From positions 1-38,249 of the forward strand of contig CALVVD010000001.1 of the NCBI GenBank assembly GCA_944363745.1: a DNA stretch of 38,249 nt, given 5' to 3'. Source of the stretch: an uncultured Bacilli bacterium (lineage in GTDB: Bacteria; Bacillota_I; Bacilli_A; RF39; UBA660). The notes under the pieces are model-generated. The model searched no databases. It saw nothing but the letters and a program-made list of their open reading frames with translations, and was not told the origin of the DNA. This document shows positions 25,395 to 33,674 of this stretch, piece after piece (positions within the stretch are counted from its first letter, which is position 1; each line of letters begins with the position of its first letter). The translations under genes were made by a program, and so were the position numbers.

Positions 25395-25486
25395 AAACAT
25401 TTACATTTTGTAAATAAATATTATTTACTTTAATATTATATGAAATTTCTTTCATTTAATAAATTTATAATATACCAAGAAATATC

Positions 25487-25514
25487 TTGTAAAGTAACTA
25501 AATTTAAGTATAAT
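25487..25514 (+). promoter_or_regulatory. Promoter of the 150-aa unknown gene
   Basis: TTGTAA (25487-25492), a 16-nt spacer and TATAAT (25509-25514) lie 21 nt before the start codon, with AAAGGAGG between. Confidence 0.65.
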
Positions 25515-25535
25515 AGTTTAAAAGGAGGTACTATT

Positions 25536-25988
25536 ATGCTTGATATTATTATGCAACGTATGGTTATAAAAGATGAAAATACTATTTTTAATTTACTAGT
25601 TAAAGCGAACGAAAGAGATTTAACGCAAAGAGAAAAAAATAAATTTTTAAAAGCAATGGGTAGAAGTATATTTTTTTCAGTTAGTGCTTTTGGATTTGAA
25701 AAAGAAAAAGAAGATAATAATCCTCAAGATATTATCGCTATTAATAATGGTTTAAATCTTTTAAAGGATTTAAATAATGGATTTGAAATTACTCAAGAAA
25801 ATTGTATTTTAGAAAACATTAATCAAATAGCAGCCCATTATCAAAGTGTTTTAGAATATGAAGATAGTTTTCTTGATTATAGAACAGAAAATAGTAAAGA
25901 TAATTTTTTAAAAACATTAAATAAATTTGAAGAAGCGAAAGAGTTTAGTGAAGGCTATCAAAAAGAAAAGACTTTAACGAAATGTTAG
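25536..25988 (+). CDS. Unknown 150-aa soluble protein
   Basis: I chose the ATG at 25536 behind a strong AAAGGAGG; the frame is open further upstream only through the promoter. The protein (MLDIIMQRMVIKDENTIFNL at its start) is helical and acidic with no membrane segment and no recognised family. It has a single-gene transcript with its own promoter and a shared terminator with the convergent gene. The stop codons of the two overlap by 4 nt. Confidence 0.7.
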   Translation: MLDIIMQRMVIKDENTIFNLLVKANERDLTQREKNKFLKAMGRSIFFSVSAFGFEKEKEDNNPQDIIAINNGLNLLKDLNNGFEITQENCILENINQIAAHYQSVLEYEDSFLDYRTENSKDNFLKTLNKFEEAKEFSEGYQKEKTLTKC

Positions 25989-25996
25989 AGTCTTTT
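25966..25996. terminator. Bidirectional terminator shared by two convergent unknown genes
   Basis: AAAAGACTTTAAC (25966-25978) pairs with GTTAGAGTCTTTT (25984-25996) over 13 bp with one wobble and a 5-nt loop. Both stop codons (25986-25988 plus, 25987-25985 minus) are in the stem. Confidence 0.8.
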
Positions 25997-26794
25997 ATCA
26001 TTATTATCACTTACAAATTCTTTTAAATAACTATTATTAATACTATCTTTAGTTTCAAAAACATAAGTATAACTATTTAGACTATCTTTATATTCTTCTA
26101 ATAAACTAGGAATATCTTTTTTATTATAATCATTATATTCTTCATATAAATTTACTATTTTATTATTACTTGTAATTAAATCACTATAACTACGATAATA
26201 GTTTGAATAATCAAAACTAATCGCTTTCTTTAAAGTAATTGTATAAATAAGTTTATCATTATCTACTACTCTTTTTCCACTTACATAATAATTAATAATA
26301 GATGGTGGTGTATATGCAGAATGAGCATGATAAGTATTATCTGCTTTATATATTTTAGTTTCACTATCATATATTAAATAGTCTCCATCTTCTAAAAAAC
26401 AAGTAGAATTTACCGGTTTGAAAGTTATACCTTTCCCAAAATATTTTTTTAAAACTGATTTAATTTTATCTAGACTAACACCTTTATTAAAATCTAAATC
26501 TAATTCTTCTTTTGTTTCTTTAGAAAGTCTATCTATAAAATTAATTTTATCTAAGTCAGATAATTCATCTATATTTTTAGTACCATCATATATTATTAGA
26601 TAGCTATCATAATTAGAAATAAGAGTTATTAAAGAGTCTATTTCTGTATTTGTTAAATCATAACTCTCTTTTTCCTTAGATACTTTAGGTTCTTCTTTTT
26701 TTAAATTAATACTTACTAAAGCTAGTATTCCAATTATTAAGATAAATGTGAAGATAGATATAATAATCATAAGAGCCATTTTTCTTTTTTCCAT
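25985..26794 (-). CDS. Membrane-anchored protein of unknown function
   Basis: The protein has 269 aa from ATG 26794, behind AGGTGAT. The N-terminus is short and basic (EKRKMA), then one membrane helix at about residues 6-30 (ALMIIISIFTFILIIGILAL). An extracellular domain of about 235 aa follows, rich in Tyr, Asp, Lys and Ser, with a central segment around a single cysteine (PVNSTCFLEDGDYLIYDSET) and a Tyr/His-rich stretch (YHAHSAYTPPSIINYYVSGK). The topology is N-in/C-out. No family recognised. It has a weak promoter-like TTGTGG-N18-TATATA just upstream (about 26817-26846). Confidence 0.7.
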   Translation of the reverse strand: MEKRKMALMIIISIFTFILIIGILALVSINLKKEEPKVSKEKESYDLTNTEIDSLITLISNYDSYLIIYDGTKNIDELSDLDKINFIDRLSKETKEELDLDFNKGVSLDKIKSVLKKYFGKGITFKPVNSTCFLEDGDYLIYDSETKIYKADNTYHAHSAYTPPSIINYYVSGKRVVDNDKLIYTITLKKAISFDYSNYYRSYSDLITSNNKIVNLYEEYNDYNKKDIPSLLEEYKDSLNSYTYVFETKDSINNSYLKEFVSDNNDKRL

Positions 26795-26853
26795 AAAGAT
26801 CACCTACTTACTTAAAGTATATAGAAAGTTAAAAAATTTATCCACAAGAAATT

Positions 26854-26881
26854 TAAAAAAGTATGTAAAATTTACATACTT
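26854..26881 (-). terminator. Terminator of hisS-aspS, overlapping the aspS stop
   Basis: On the minus strand AAGTATGTAAA and TTTACATACTT (26881-26859) pair over 9-11 bp, followed by TTTTTTAAATTT. The aspS TAA (26882-26880) is at the base of the stem. Confidence 0.8.
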
Positions 26882-28193
26882 AAGGGTTTAATCTATTAGG
26901 TCCTCTAAATAGCATCATCGCTTCTTTAATAGAGATATCTAATATTAACATTGTAAGTCTATCAACACCAAGACCAAAACCACCATGAGGAGGACAACCA
27001 TATTTAAAGAATTCTAAGTAAAATTCAATATCTTTTCCTAGACCTTTTTCTAAAGCTTGCCTCTTTAATACCTCATATCTATGTTCCCTCTGGGCTCCTG
27101 TTGTTATTTCTACTCCTCTATAAATTAAGTCATAACCTTCTGGAATATCATTTTTACGCATATGATAGAAAGCACGTTTTTCTTTAGGAAAATCTGTTAC
27201 AAAGATAAATTCAGAATTAAATTCATCCATAGAATAACGATATGCTAAACGTTCTCCTTCAGTTGTTAAGTCATTTTTTTCTTCATCACTTACTTTATAA
27301 TCATATTTTTCTTCTAAAATATCATATAAATCTGCTAATTTTATTCTAGGAAATTTAGTTTTAGGAACAATTAATTCTTTATGATATAACTCTTTTATTA
27401 AGTCTCCATATTTCTCATTTACTTTATCTAAAGCATAAGTTAATAGTTCTTCTTCAAAGTCCATAACATCTTCGTATGAATCAATATAAGCAAATTCTAA
27501 GTCAAAACCCGTAAACTCTGTAGTATGTCTACTAGTATTAGAGTTTTCAGCCCGAAATACAGGTGCTACTTCAAAGACTTTATCATAACCACTAGCAATA
27601 GCCATTTGTTTATAAAATTGAGGAGACTGAGCAAGATAGGCTTTACGATCAAAATATTTTACTTCAAAAACTTCAGAACCACTTTCACTTGCCGCTCCTA
27701 TTAATTTAGGAGTATGTATTTCTGTAAAATCTTTAGAATACATAAATTCTCTCATAGTTTTAACTAAATAACTTTGGATTTTAAAAATATTAAAGTTATA
27801 TTCATTTCTTAAATCTAACCATCTATAATCTAGTCTTTGATCTAAATTCTGGGCATCTTTATCATGAATATTAATAGGAAGTTCAGGAGCACTTTCACTA
27901 GTTACTTCTATTTTAGTAGGAATAAACTCCATTCCTCTTAATCTAACCTTTTCATTTTTCTTTAAAGTTCCTGTTACTTTAATAGTAGATTCAACAGTTA
28001 AGTTATTAACTAATTCTACCATTTCTTTATTATTTTCATCACTTTTTTCAATAGTTACTTGAACCTTATCAGTAGAATCTCTTAATACTAGAAATTGTAC
28101 CCATTTTATATTTCTAATATTTTCAACGAAACCACTAAGTTCTATTTCTTTATCATAATATTTTTCTAAGTCTTTAAAAAATATTTTATTCAT
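26880..28193 (-). CDS. aspS: Aspartate--tRNA ligase, archaeal/eukaryotic type (no GAD domain)
   Basis: The protein has 437 aa from the ATG at 28193, which overlaps the hisS stop by 8 nt; bacterial AspRS normally has about 590. An N-terminal OB-fold anticodon domain (ELSGFVENIRNIKWVQFLVL) is followed by the class II core: QSPQFYKQMAIASGYDKVFE, motif 2 APVFRAENSNTSRHTTEFTG, then GVEITTGAQREHRYEVL and motif 3 YGCPPHGGFGLGVDRLTML. The YGCPPHGG context and GAQR segment mark AspRS rather than AsnRS. There is no room for the GAD insertion of bacterial AspRS. Such archaeal-type enzymes occur in some Bacillota; whether this one also charges tRNA-Asn cannot be decided from sequence alone. It is in an operon with hisS, as is common in Bacillota. 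Confidence 0.94.
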   Translation of the reverse strand: MNKIFFKDLEKYYDKEIELSGFVENIRNIKWVQFLVLRDSTDKVQVTIEKSDENNKEMVELVNNLTVESTIKVTGTLKKNEKVRLRGMEFIPTKIEVTSESAPELPINIHDKDAQNLDQRLDYRWLDLRNEYNFNIFKIQSYLVKTMREFMYSKDFTEIHTPKLIGAASESGSEVFEVKYFDRKAYLAQSPQFYKQMAIASGYDKVFEVAPVFRAENSNTSRHTTEFTGFDLEFAYIDSYEDVMDFEEELLTYALDKVNEKYGDLIKELYHKELIVPKTKFPRIKLADLYDILEEKYDYKVSDEEKNDLTTEGERLAYRYSMDEFNSEFIFVTDFPKEKRAFYHMRKNDIPEGYDLIYRGVEITTGAQREHRYEVLKRQALEKGLGKDIEFYLEFFKYGCPPHGGFGLGVDRLTMLILDISIKEAMMLFRGPNRLNP

Positions 28194-29502
28194 CTTCTTC
28201 ACATCCTTCATCATGATTATGAAAATCCATATCTATAGGTAAATTATCATCACTTATATGTTCATCAAAGTAATAGATAACATATTCCATCATAATCTTT
28301 TCTTCTTCTTTAGTTTTATTATTTTTAACAGTAATTAAACCTTCATTTAAATCAGTACTATTAAGTAATATTAAATATTTACTATTAAAGTAATCTGCTC
28401 TTTTAAACTGACTCTTTAAGCTTCTTTTAGTATATTCTGTTTCAACAACAAATCCACTCATTCTTAACTCATTTGCAAGATAAATAGCATTTTTCTTTTC
28501 ATCTTCGTTGACATACATAATAAAGATATCTATATCATCTCTTATATTCTCTATATCTCTTTCTATTATTTCATCTACTAATCTATCAAGACCAACTGCA
28601 TAACCTACACATGGTGTTTCTGGACCATCTAGCATACTAACTAAATTATCATATCTTCCTCCACCACCTAAGGCTAGGTTATTATTTTCTGTCATTAATT
28701 CAAATACAGTATGATTATAATAGTCAAGTCCTCTTACTATCTTAGGATCTATTTCATAATTAACTTCTAAAATATCTAGGTATTCACATACTTTATCAAA
28801 GTGTTCTTTACTCTCAGTATTTAGATAATCTAATATATTAGGAGCATCTTTGAAGTAGTCTTTATTACTATCTACTTTACAGTCTATAATCCTTAAAGGG
28901 TTCTTATCAAATCTTTCCTTACAATCATCGCATAAGTCGTCTAAATGAGGCTTAAAATAGTCTTTTAAAGCTTCTCTATATTTATCACGAGATTCTTTAT
29001 CTCCTATACTATTAATATTTACTACAGTATCAGTTAATCCTAACATTTTATTGATGTTATAAGCAAGAGAGATAACTTCTGCATCCATCATAGGATCACT
29101 ACTACCTAGAACCTCTACTCCATATTGACTTAGTTCTCTATATCTTCCCTTCTGTGGTCTTTCATAACGATACATTGTTCCATTATAATAAACTTTAACA
29201 GGTAAATTATGAGTTCCATACATTTTATTTTCTATATAACTTCTAACTACTCCTGCAGTTCCTTCTGGTCTTAAGGTAATGTTTCTATCTCCTCTATCTT
29301 TAAAATCATATGTCTCTTTAGTAACTATATCAGTAGTGTTTCCTATTCCTCTATGAAATAATTCAGTAGATTCAAAGATAGGTGTTCTAATATAATTATA
29401 GTTATATTTTTCCATTACAGAATCAATTACTTCTTCTACATATTTCCAGGTTCTTGCTCTTTTATCAGTTAAATCAACTGTTCCTTTTGGTTTACTAATC
29501 AT
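28186..29502 (-). CDS. hisS: Histidine--tRNA ligase
   Basis: The 438-aa HisRS has the usual N-terminus (PKGTVDLTDKRARTWKYVE), class II motif 2 (YRYERPQKGRYRELSQYG), the histidine-binding loop (IVRGLDYYNHTVFEL), motif 3 region (ALGGGGRYDNL; VGYAVGLDRL) and the C-terminal anticodon-binding domain (about 335-420). A short acidic tail with His and Cys (HNHDEGCEEDE) extends beyond the usual end and overlaps the aspS start. The start ATG follows AAAGGGA. No T-box leader is seen before it, although the upstream space is only about 120 nt. Confidence 0.98.
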   Translation of the reverse strand: MISKPKGTVDLTDKRARTWKYVEEVIDSVMEKYNYNYIRTPIFESTELFHRGIGNTTDIVTKETYDFKDRGDRNITLRPEGTAGVVRSYIENKMYGTHNLPVKVYYNGTMYRYERPQKGRYRELSQYGVEVLGSSDPMMDAEVISLAYNINKMLGLTDTVVNINSIGDKESRDKYREALKDYFKPHLDDLCDDCKERFDKNPLRIIDCKVDSNKDYFKDAPNILDYLNTESKEHFDKVCEYLDILEVNYEIDPKIVRGLDYYNHTVFELMTENNNLALGGGGRYDNLVSMLDGPETPCVGYAVGLDRLVDEIIERDIENIRDDIDIFIMYVNEDEKKNAIYLANELRMSGFVVETEYTKRSLKSQFKRADYFNSKYLILLNSTDLNEGLITVKNNKTKEEEKIMMEYVIYYFDEHISDDNLPIDMDFHNHDEGCEEDE

Positions 29503-29527
29503 TATAATCCCTTTCTTTCTAAGCTTT

Positions 29528-29556
29528 ATTATACAGGAAAATTTCTCTTAAGAAAA
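29528..29556 (-). promoter_or_regulatory. Possible promoter of hisS-aspS
   Basis: TATAAT (29533-29528) on the minus strand lies 25 nt before the hisS start; the -35 at 17 nt (TTTTCT) is weak. It is back to back with the promoter of the kinase-like gene. Confidence 0.4.
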
Positions 29557-29563
29557 GTATAAC

Positions 29564-29592
29564 TTGATTTTTATTTAATTTTGTGGTATTTT
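29564..29592 (+). promoter_or_regulatory. Possible promoter of the kinase-like pseudogene
   Basis: TTGATT (29564-29569), a 17-nt spacer and TATTTT (29587-29592), followed after 15 nt by GAGGG and the ATG at 29622. Confidence 0.45.
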
Positions 29593-29621
29593 ATATATCG
29601 CTTTAAAAGAGGGAAATACTA

Positions 29622-30407
29622 ATGAATATAACTTTTAGAGAAGCTTGTTTTATTAAGAAATTTCCTAATATGGAAGGTTAATTTGGTTACCTTGCTACAC
29701 ATAGAACTCTTCCTAATGGGAAAGTTATAAAAATAATAAATAATTTAACTAAAGAAAAAGAATCTACTATAAGAGAATTAATCTGTGAGAAGAAAATTCA
29801 AGGTAGTGGTTATCCTCTAGAAGAATATAGAGTCGATAATAAATTACAAGGTTTTATTATGTATCATTATCCTCATGCTTATACTTTTGATTATGTTATT
29901 AATAGAAATATGTTTACGCATAGAGAAAGATTAAAAGCATCAATTGATTGTGCTAGACAGTTAAAAGAGTTACATAATAAAGGTTATTTATTAAATGATA
30001 TCGCTCTTACTAATCAATTAATTGATAAAGATGGAGGACATTTAATAGACTTTGATGCTGCTTCTAAAGGTATTCCTACAAAAATAGAAAATCATTATGA
30101 ACTTACTTTAAACAGAAGAATCCTTTGTCCTAGTTATAATAATGATAAGATAAAACAAGCTTTAACTAATTTATCTTTAATCTATAAGATTAACTTTGAA
30201 GAAGTAATAAATGATAGGACAACTGATGTTAATAGTATATTTAGTTTATTTAAAGATAACAATGAGATTTTTAATCTATTATCTAATTATTTAAGTAATG
30301 ATAGTTCTACACCTTATTTTGATGTATTAGAAGATATTTTAAATGATGAAGAGAAAGTTATATTTGAAAGTGATAAAATATATAGAAAAACTAATAATCT
30401 AGTTTAA
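29622..30407 (+). pseudogene. Protein-kinase-fold gene interrupted by an in-frame TAA
   Basis: From ATG 29622 (behind AGAGGG) the frame encodes MNITFREACFIKKFPNMEG, then TAA at 29679-29681, and continues without any other stop to 30407. The full frame has 262 codons. After the stop comes FGYLATHRTLPNGKVIKI, a glycine-rich-loop/VAIK-like strand pair. Next is IRELICEKK (helix C-like), then a catalytic-loop-like LHNKGYLLNDIALTNQLI and HLIDFDAAS in place of DFG. So the N-lobe and C-lobe of a small kinase-like protein are both present. HRD is not strictly kept (LLND). The plus-strand gene ends in its own terminator. A downstream ATG at 29859 could give a 182-aa product lacking the N-lobe. It is probably a recent pseudogene; a sequencing error or readthrough is possible. 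The MFS gene next to it is also damaged. Confidence 0.7.
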
Positions 30408-30418
30408 GGTAAAATAAA

Positions 30419-30444
30419 AAGAGTCATCATAACTCTTCTTTTTT
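30419..30444 (+). terminator. Terminator of the kinase-like gene
   Basis: AAGAGT-CATCATA-ACTCTT (30419-30437) followed by CTTTTTT. The stem is short (6 bp) but has a good U tract, 12 nt after the stop codon. Confidence 0.65.
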
Positions 30445-30597
30445 GTTTATTTGGGCGACTATAAAACAAAATAAGATGGTAAAGAGAGTTAGATGACTAG
30501 GAATTTTCATTCCCAATACAAATATATAATAAAATTTAAAAAGATACAAGTACGAGTTTTCGTAAACACGTTCAAACCCTTTAATATCAACAAAAAT
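30427..30597 (-). pseudogene. Short open frame, possible remnant of a membrane protein
   Basis: Just beyond the MFS gene the minus strand is open for 56 codons ending in TGA at 30429-30427, with no start codon until an internal ATG. The translation has coding character: FVDIKGFERVYENSYLYLF near the start and hydrophobic stretches (LYLFKFYYIFVLGM; HLTLFTILFCFIVAQ), ending NKKEEL. It overlaps the terminator of the convergent kinase-like gene. I read it as the tail of a decayed membrane-protein gene; chance is possible because the region is A+T-rich. Confidence 0.35.
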
Positions 30598-30603
30598 TTA
30601 TAA

Positions 30604-31707
30604 TTATTTTTTTATTTTAAAAGGGACAAACCCACTTAAAACTAGTAATCCTATACAAAAATACATTAGTTTTGGAAGACTTCCTGTTAAGAACAACCCT
30701 ACTAAAATGATAGATATTCTTGCAATATTTATGAAAAATTCATTTCCACATATATATGTCTTTTTATCAAGTTTTGTTCCAAGAATATAATAATTGTTAT
30801 TATTAACAACATTAAAAAATTGTTTAATAAAACCTTCTATAAAAATAATAATAAGTACTGTTTCTGTAGTAATATTAATTTTAAACAAATAAATTAAACA
30901 AATTAAAATAGTACATAATAATAAATAACTTTCTCTTTTTTCATCAATTCTTTTAGACAAAAAATATGTAAATATTATACTTGCTAAACCTAAGAAAAAA
31001 TTAGCAAGTCCTGCAAAGGAATAAGTATTAGAAACATAAATAAACAAATAAAGAGAGAAAAAATCTGACATTATAGTAGAAGCTTCTCTTAAAAAAAGAT
31101 GAAATAATGTTACTTTAGGAACTATTTTAAAATATGAAAGTATTGATTCCTTTACTTGTTTTTTTCTTTTTTCTTCTATAAGTAGGACACTTATCAATGA
31201 TATAATCATTAAAATACTAGATGTAATAACTAAAGGTATAATACTAAAATTATCTAATATTATAGCAGATATTATTGCAGCGATGATTTCTGATATTTGT
31301 GAGATTATTAAAAGGATTCCTACTTTACGTCCTATTTTTTTATCATTGAGAGTAATAAATTCTAAATCATGTCTTACATTCCAATAAATACTAGCATAAC
31401 AAGTATAAAGAATTGCATTAAGTACTAATGAAAATAAACTATCAAGATAGAAAATTAACTCTATGTATGCAGATATGAAAAAAATAGTTGATATTAATAA
31501 TAATACTTTATTACTAAATTTGTGACTATACTTTAATAATACAGGTTGAAAAAGTATATATCCAATATAAGTAATTAATACCCATATAGCAACTTCTACA
31601 ACTGAAAAACCATGTTTATATAGATAAATACAATTAAATGTACCTAAAATATTTTTAGCAAGAGATGAGAGAAATAAGAAGATTTTAGAATAGGTAATTT
31701 TTTTTAT
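30604..31707 (-). pseudogene. MFS-type transporter gene, N-terminus out of frame
   Basis: The minus strand is open from 31707 to the TAA at 30604, about 364 residues of a multi-helix membrane protein (ITYSKIFLFLSSLAKNILGT at the beginning; GFVPFKIKK at the end). At least ten hydrophobic segments and the typical MFS mid-loop (IEEKRKKQVKESILSYF) are visible. There is no ATG, GTG or TTG in frame near the beginning; the first ATG is at 31209, in the middle. Upstream in frame is TGA (31710-31708). An A8 run lies at 31698-31705 on that strand: with seven A residues a TTG at 31711 would read into the frame (MNKKITYSKIF). It is therefore a frameshifted pseudogene or a slippage-dependent gene. It follows the 624-aa gene directly. 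Substrate unknown. Confidence 0.65.
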
Positions 31708-31719
31708 TCAAGATTCATT

Positions 31720-33594
31720 TTAATCTACTACCCTCTCAATTCTTTTAATATTTTCTAAAATATTATTAAGTTTTACCATAAGTAAATCTTCTTTATTATT
31801 TAATAATTCATTTATCTTTTTAGATTTATCATTAGTATTATCTAAATAATCATAATCGAAATTCTCAACCGCTAAAGTTATTAATTCATCTTTTTCAAGT
31901 AATGATTCTATAATATCTTTTACATTTATTTCTTTATTAATAAAAGTATTAATAAAATTAGTTAAACTATCATCTTTAGTAGCTAAATATCTTTTTATAA
32001 TATTTTCAAATAATAATTTTATATAATTAGATCTATCTATTTTACTAACTAATTCTCTAGCACCAAATTTAGAAGTAAATTTTACAGTATTACCTGTTTT
32101 TAAATAATCACAAAGAGCATATATCCCCTGTCCTTTTTTATAGACTTTATCACAGATAATGATAGCAGTGTGAAGATCTAAAACAGTGTTTATATCTTTA
32201 AATAGATTATCATCTTCTTTAGTAATAGTTACATTTATTTTAGGACTATTTATTAAGAGATTTAATTCTTTTACTCTAGAGTTTAAATAAGTAGTAATTC
32301 TTTCATAGTTAGTAGTTACTTTTGTACTTGGTATATCTATTTTAATATTATCATTTGTATTAACTTTAGGAGTACTATTATTATCACTATAATCACTTGT
32401 TATTAAATCTGTAATAGTATCTTCATCATAAAGTGTTTTTAAAATACTAGAAGTTTCAAAAGTACTAGTAACTTTATCATTAAGTAATACTTCAACAATT
32501 AAACGTTCTATTTCTTTTGTTTTACTATCTAAGTTTTTATTATAGTCTTTAAAATATTCATTTAAAGGTACATCATTATAAGTAATATTAGGATAACTAG
32601 AAGATGGTTTATTGTTAACTAGTAAAGCTATTTGGTCAATAAAAGTTAATTGGTTAGTAATATTTTGTTCTAAAATAGTTAATCTTTTTTTATACTTTAA
32701 TATTACTTCATCAATTTCTTCAGTCATTTTAGTTTTATAACTTTTCTCAATATAACGCATATATTCATTAATATTATAATAAATAGTAGCATTATTAATA
32801 ATTATTTTACAGGTATTTATAATATTATCTTTAGTTAAAACTAAATTAGGTAAATTAGTAAAGCTTTGATCAATAATATTAATTTCTTCTTCACTTTTTA
32901 CAATAGCATAGTATTTACTATTATCTTCTAGAGTATAGCAAGCATAAATTAAATTATTTTTATTTTTAAATAAAGAGTTTATTATCTGATCATTAATTTT
33001 AGCGAAAAGAAGAAATTTACGATTTATAATATCCCCTTTACTTTTATTAAGATTAGGTTTAATTAAGATATTATCTATTAATAATATAATGTTATGTAAA
33101 TTATCTAGTGGATTTATATTATTTTTTATATTGTTATATAAAGTAATTAGATTATTTTCATCTTCTATAGCAATATCTATATTTTTAAGTTCTTCTAATT
33201 TTTGATTTACTTTAGTTATTAAATTATTATATTCTTCTATATTGGCATTATGAATAATATTATTAGCATCTATCTTAATATTTTCATATAGTTTAGAGGT
33301 ATCTATATATAAAGTATCTAAGTCTTTTAAATTACTTTCACTAGTAGAGTCTTTTAAAGTTAATAATTGTTTATTAATATTATCAATAGATGTAGTTATA
33401 GTAGTTAATTTTTCTTTTTCAAGGACATTTTCTATTCTTACTAATAATTGTTTAATATGACCAAGAAGTTGTTCAATTAATTTTATCTTTTCATTTAATC
33501 TTTCACTAATAATAGCTTTATCAGTAATAGTAACAAAATTATTTATATCTTCTTTATTTGTATCTATTATTTTTAATGGTTCTAAATTCTTCAT
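31720..33594 (-). CDS. Large cytoplasmic, coiled-coil-like protein of unknown function
   Basis: The protein has 624 aa from the ATG at 33594 behind GTGGAGG; a few upstream codons in frame precede that site. It has no signal peptide or membrane helix. It is very rich in Ile, Asn, Leu, Lys and Asp, with long helices suggesting coiled coils (about residues 25-130 and 285-330). A more globular centre lies at about 190-260 (RKFLLFAKINDQIINSLF; YYAIVKSEEEINIIDQSF). A Ser/Thr/Asn linker follows near 390-420. No family recognised. It follows the two surface-protein genes, from which a terminator separates it, and has its own promoter. The damaged MFS gene follows immediately. Confidence 0.75.
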   Translation of the reverse strand: MKNLEPLKIIDTNKEDINNFVTITDKAIISERLNEKIKLIEQLLGHIKQLLVRIENVLEKEKLTTITTSIDNINKQLLTLKDSTSESNLKDLDTLYIDTSKLYENIKIDANNIIHNANIEEYNNLITKVNQKLEELKNIDIAIEDENNLITLYNNIKNNINPLDNLHNIILLIDNILIKPNLNKSKGDIINRKFLLFAKINDQIINSLFKNKNNLIYACYTLEDNSKYYAIVKSEEEINIIDQSFTNLPNLVLTKDNIINTCKIIINNATIYYNINEYMRYIEKSYKTKMTEEIDEVILKYKKRLTILEQNITNQLTFIDQIALLVNNKPSSSYPNITYNDVPLNEYFKDYNKNLDSKTKEIERLIVEVLLNDKVTSTFETSSILKTLYDEDTITDLITSDYSDNNSTPKVNTNDNIKIDIPSTKVTTNYERITTYLNSRVKELNLLINSPKINVTITKEDDNLFKDINTVLDLHTAIIICDKVYKKGQGIYALCDYLKTGNTVKFTSKFGARELVSKIDRSNYIKLLFENIIKRYLATKDDSLTNFINTFINKEINVKDIIESLLEKDELITLAVENFDYDYLDNTNDKSKKINELLNNKEDLLMVKLNNILENIKRIERVVD

Positions 33595-33634
33595 ATTAAT
33601 ACCTCCACTAGACACCAATTTATTCTATATATAA

Positions 33635-33663
33635 ATTATAGCAAAGAAAAAGCAAATAGTAAA
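33635..33663 (-). promoter_or_regulatory. Promoter of the 624-aa gene
   Basis: TTTACT (33663-33658), a 17-nt spacer and TATAAT (33640-33635) lie on the minus strand. The -35 half overlaps the terminator hairpin of the upstream gene. Confidence 0.5.
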
Positions 33664-33674
33664 ATATTTGCTTT
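33649..33674 (-). terminator. Terminator of the surface-protein operon, overlapping its stop codon
   Basis: AAAGCAAATA (33649-33658) and TATTTGCTTT (33665-33674) form a perfect 10-bp stem with a 6-nt loop, then TTCTTT on the minus strand. The TAA (33675-33673) is at the base of the stem. Confidence 0.75.

Noticed and set aside
26880..28193. Asparaginyl-tRNA synthetase
   Set aside because: The YGCPPHGG motif 3 context and the GAQREH segment match AspRS, not AsnRS.
29503..29560. T-box leader for hisS-aspS
   Set aside because: Only about 120 nt separate hisS from the divergent gene and no T-box sequence or specifier stem is visible.
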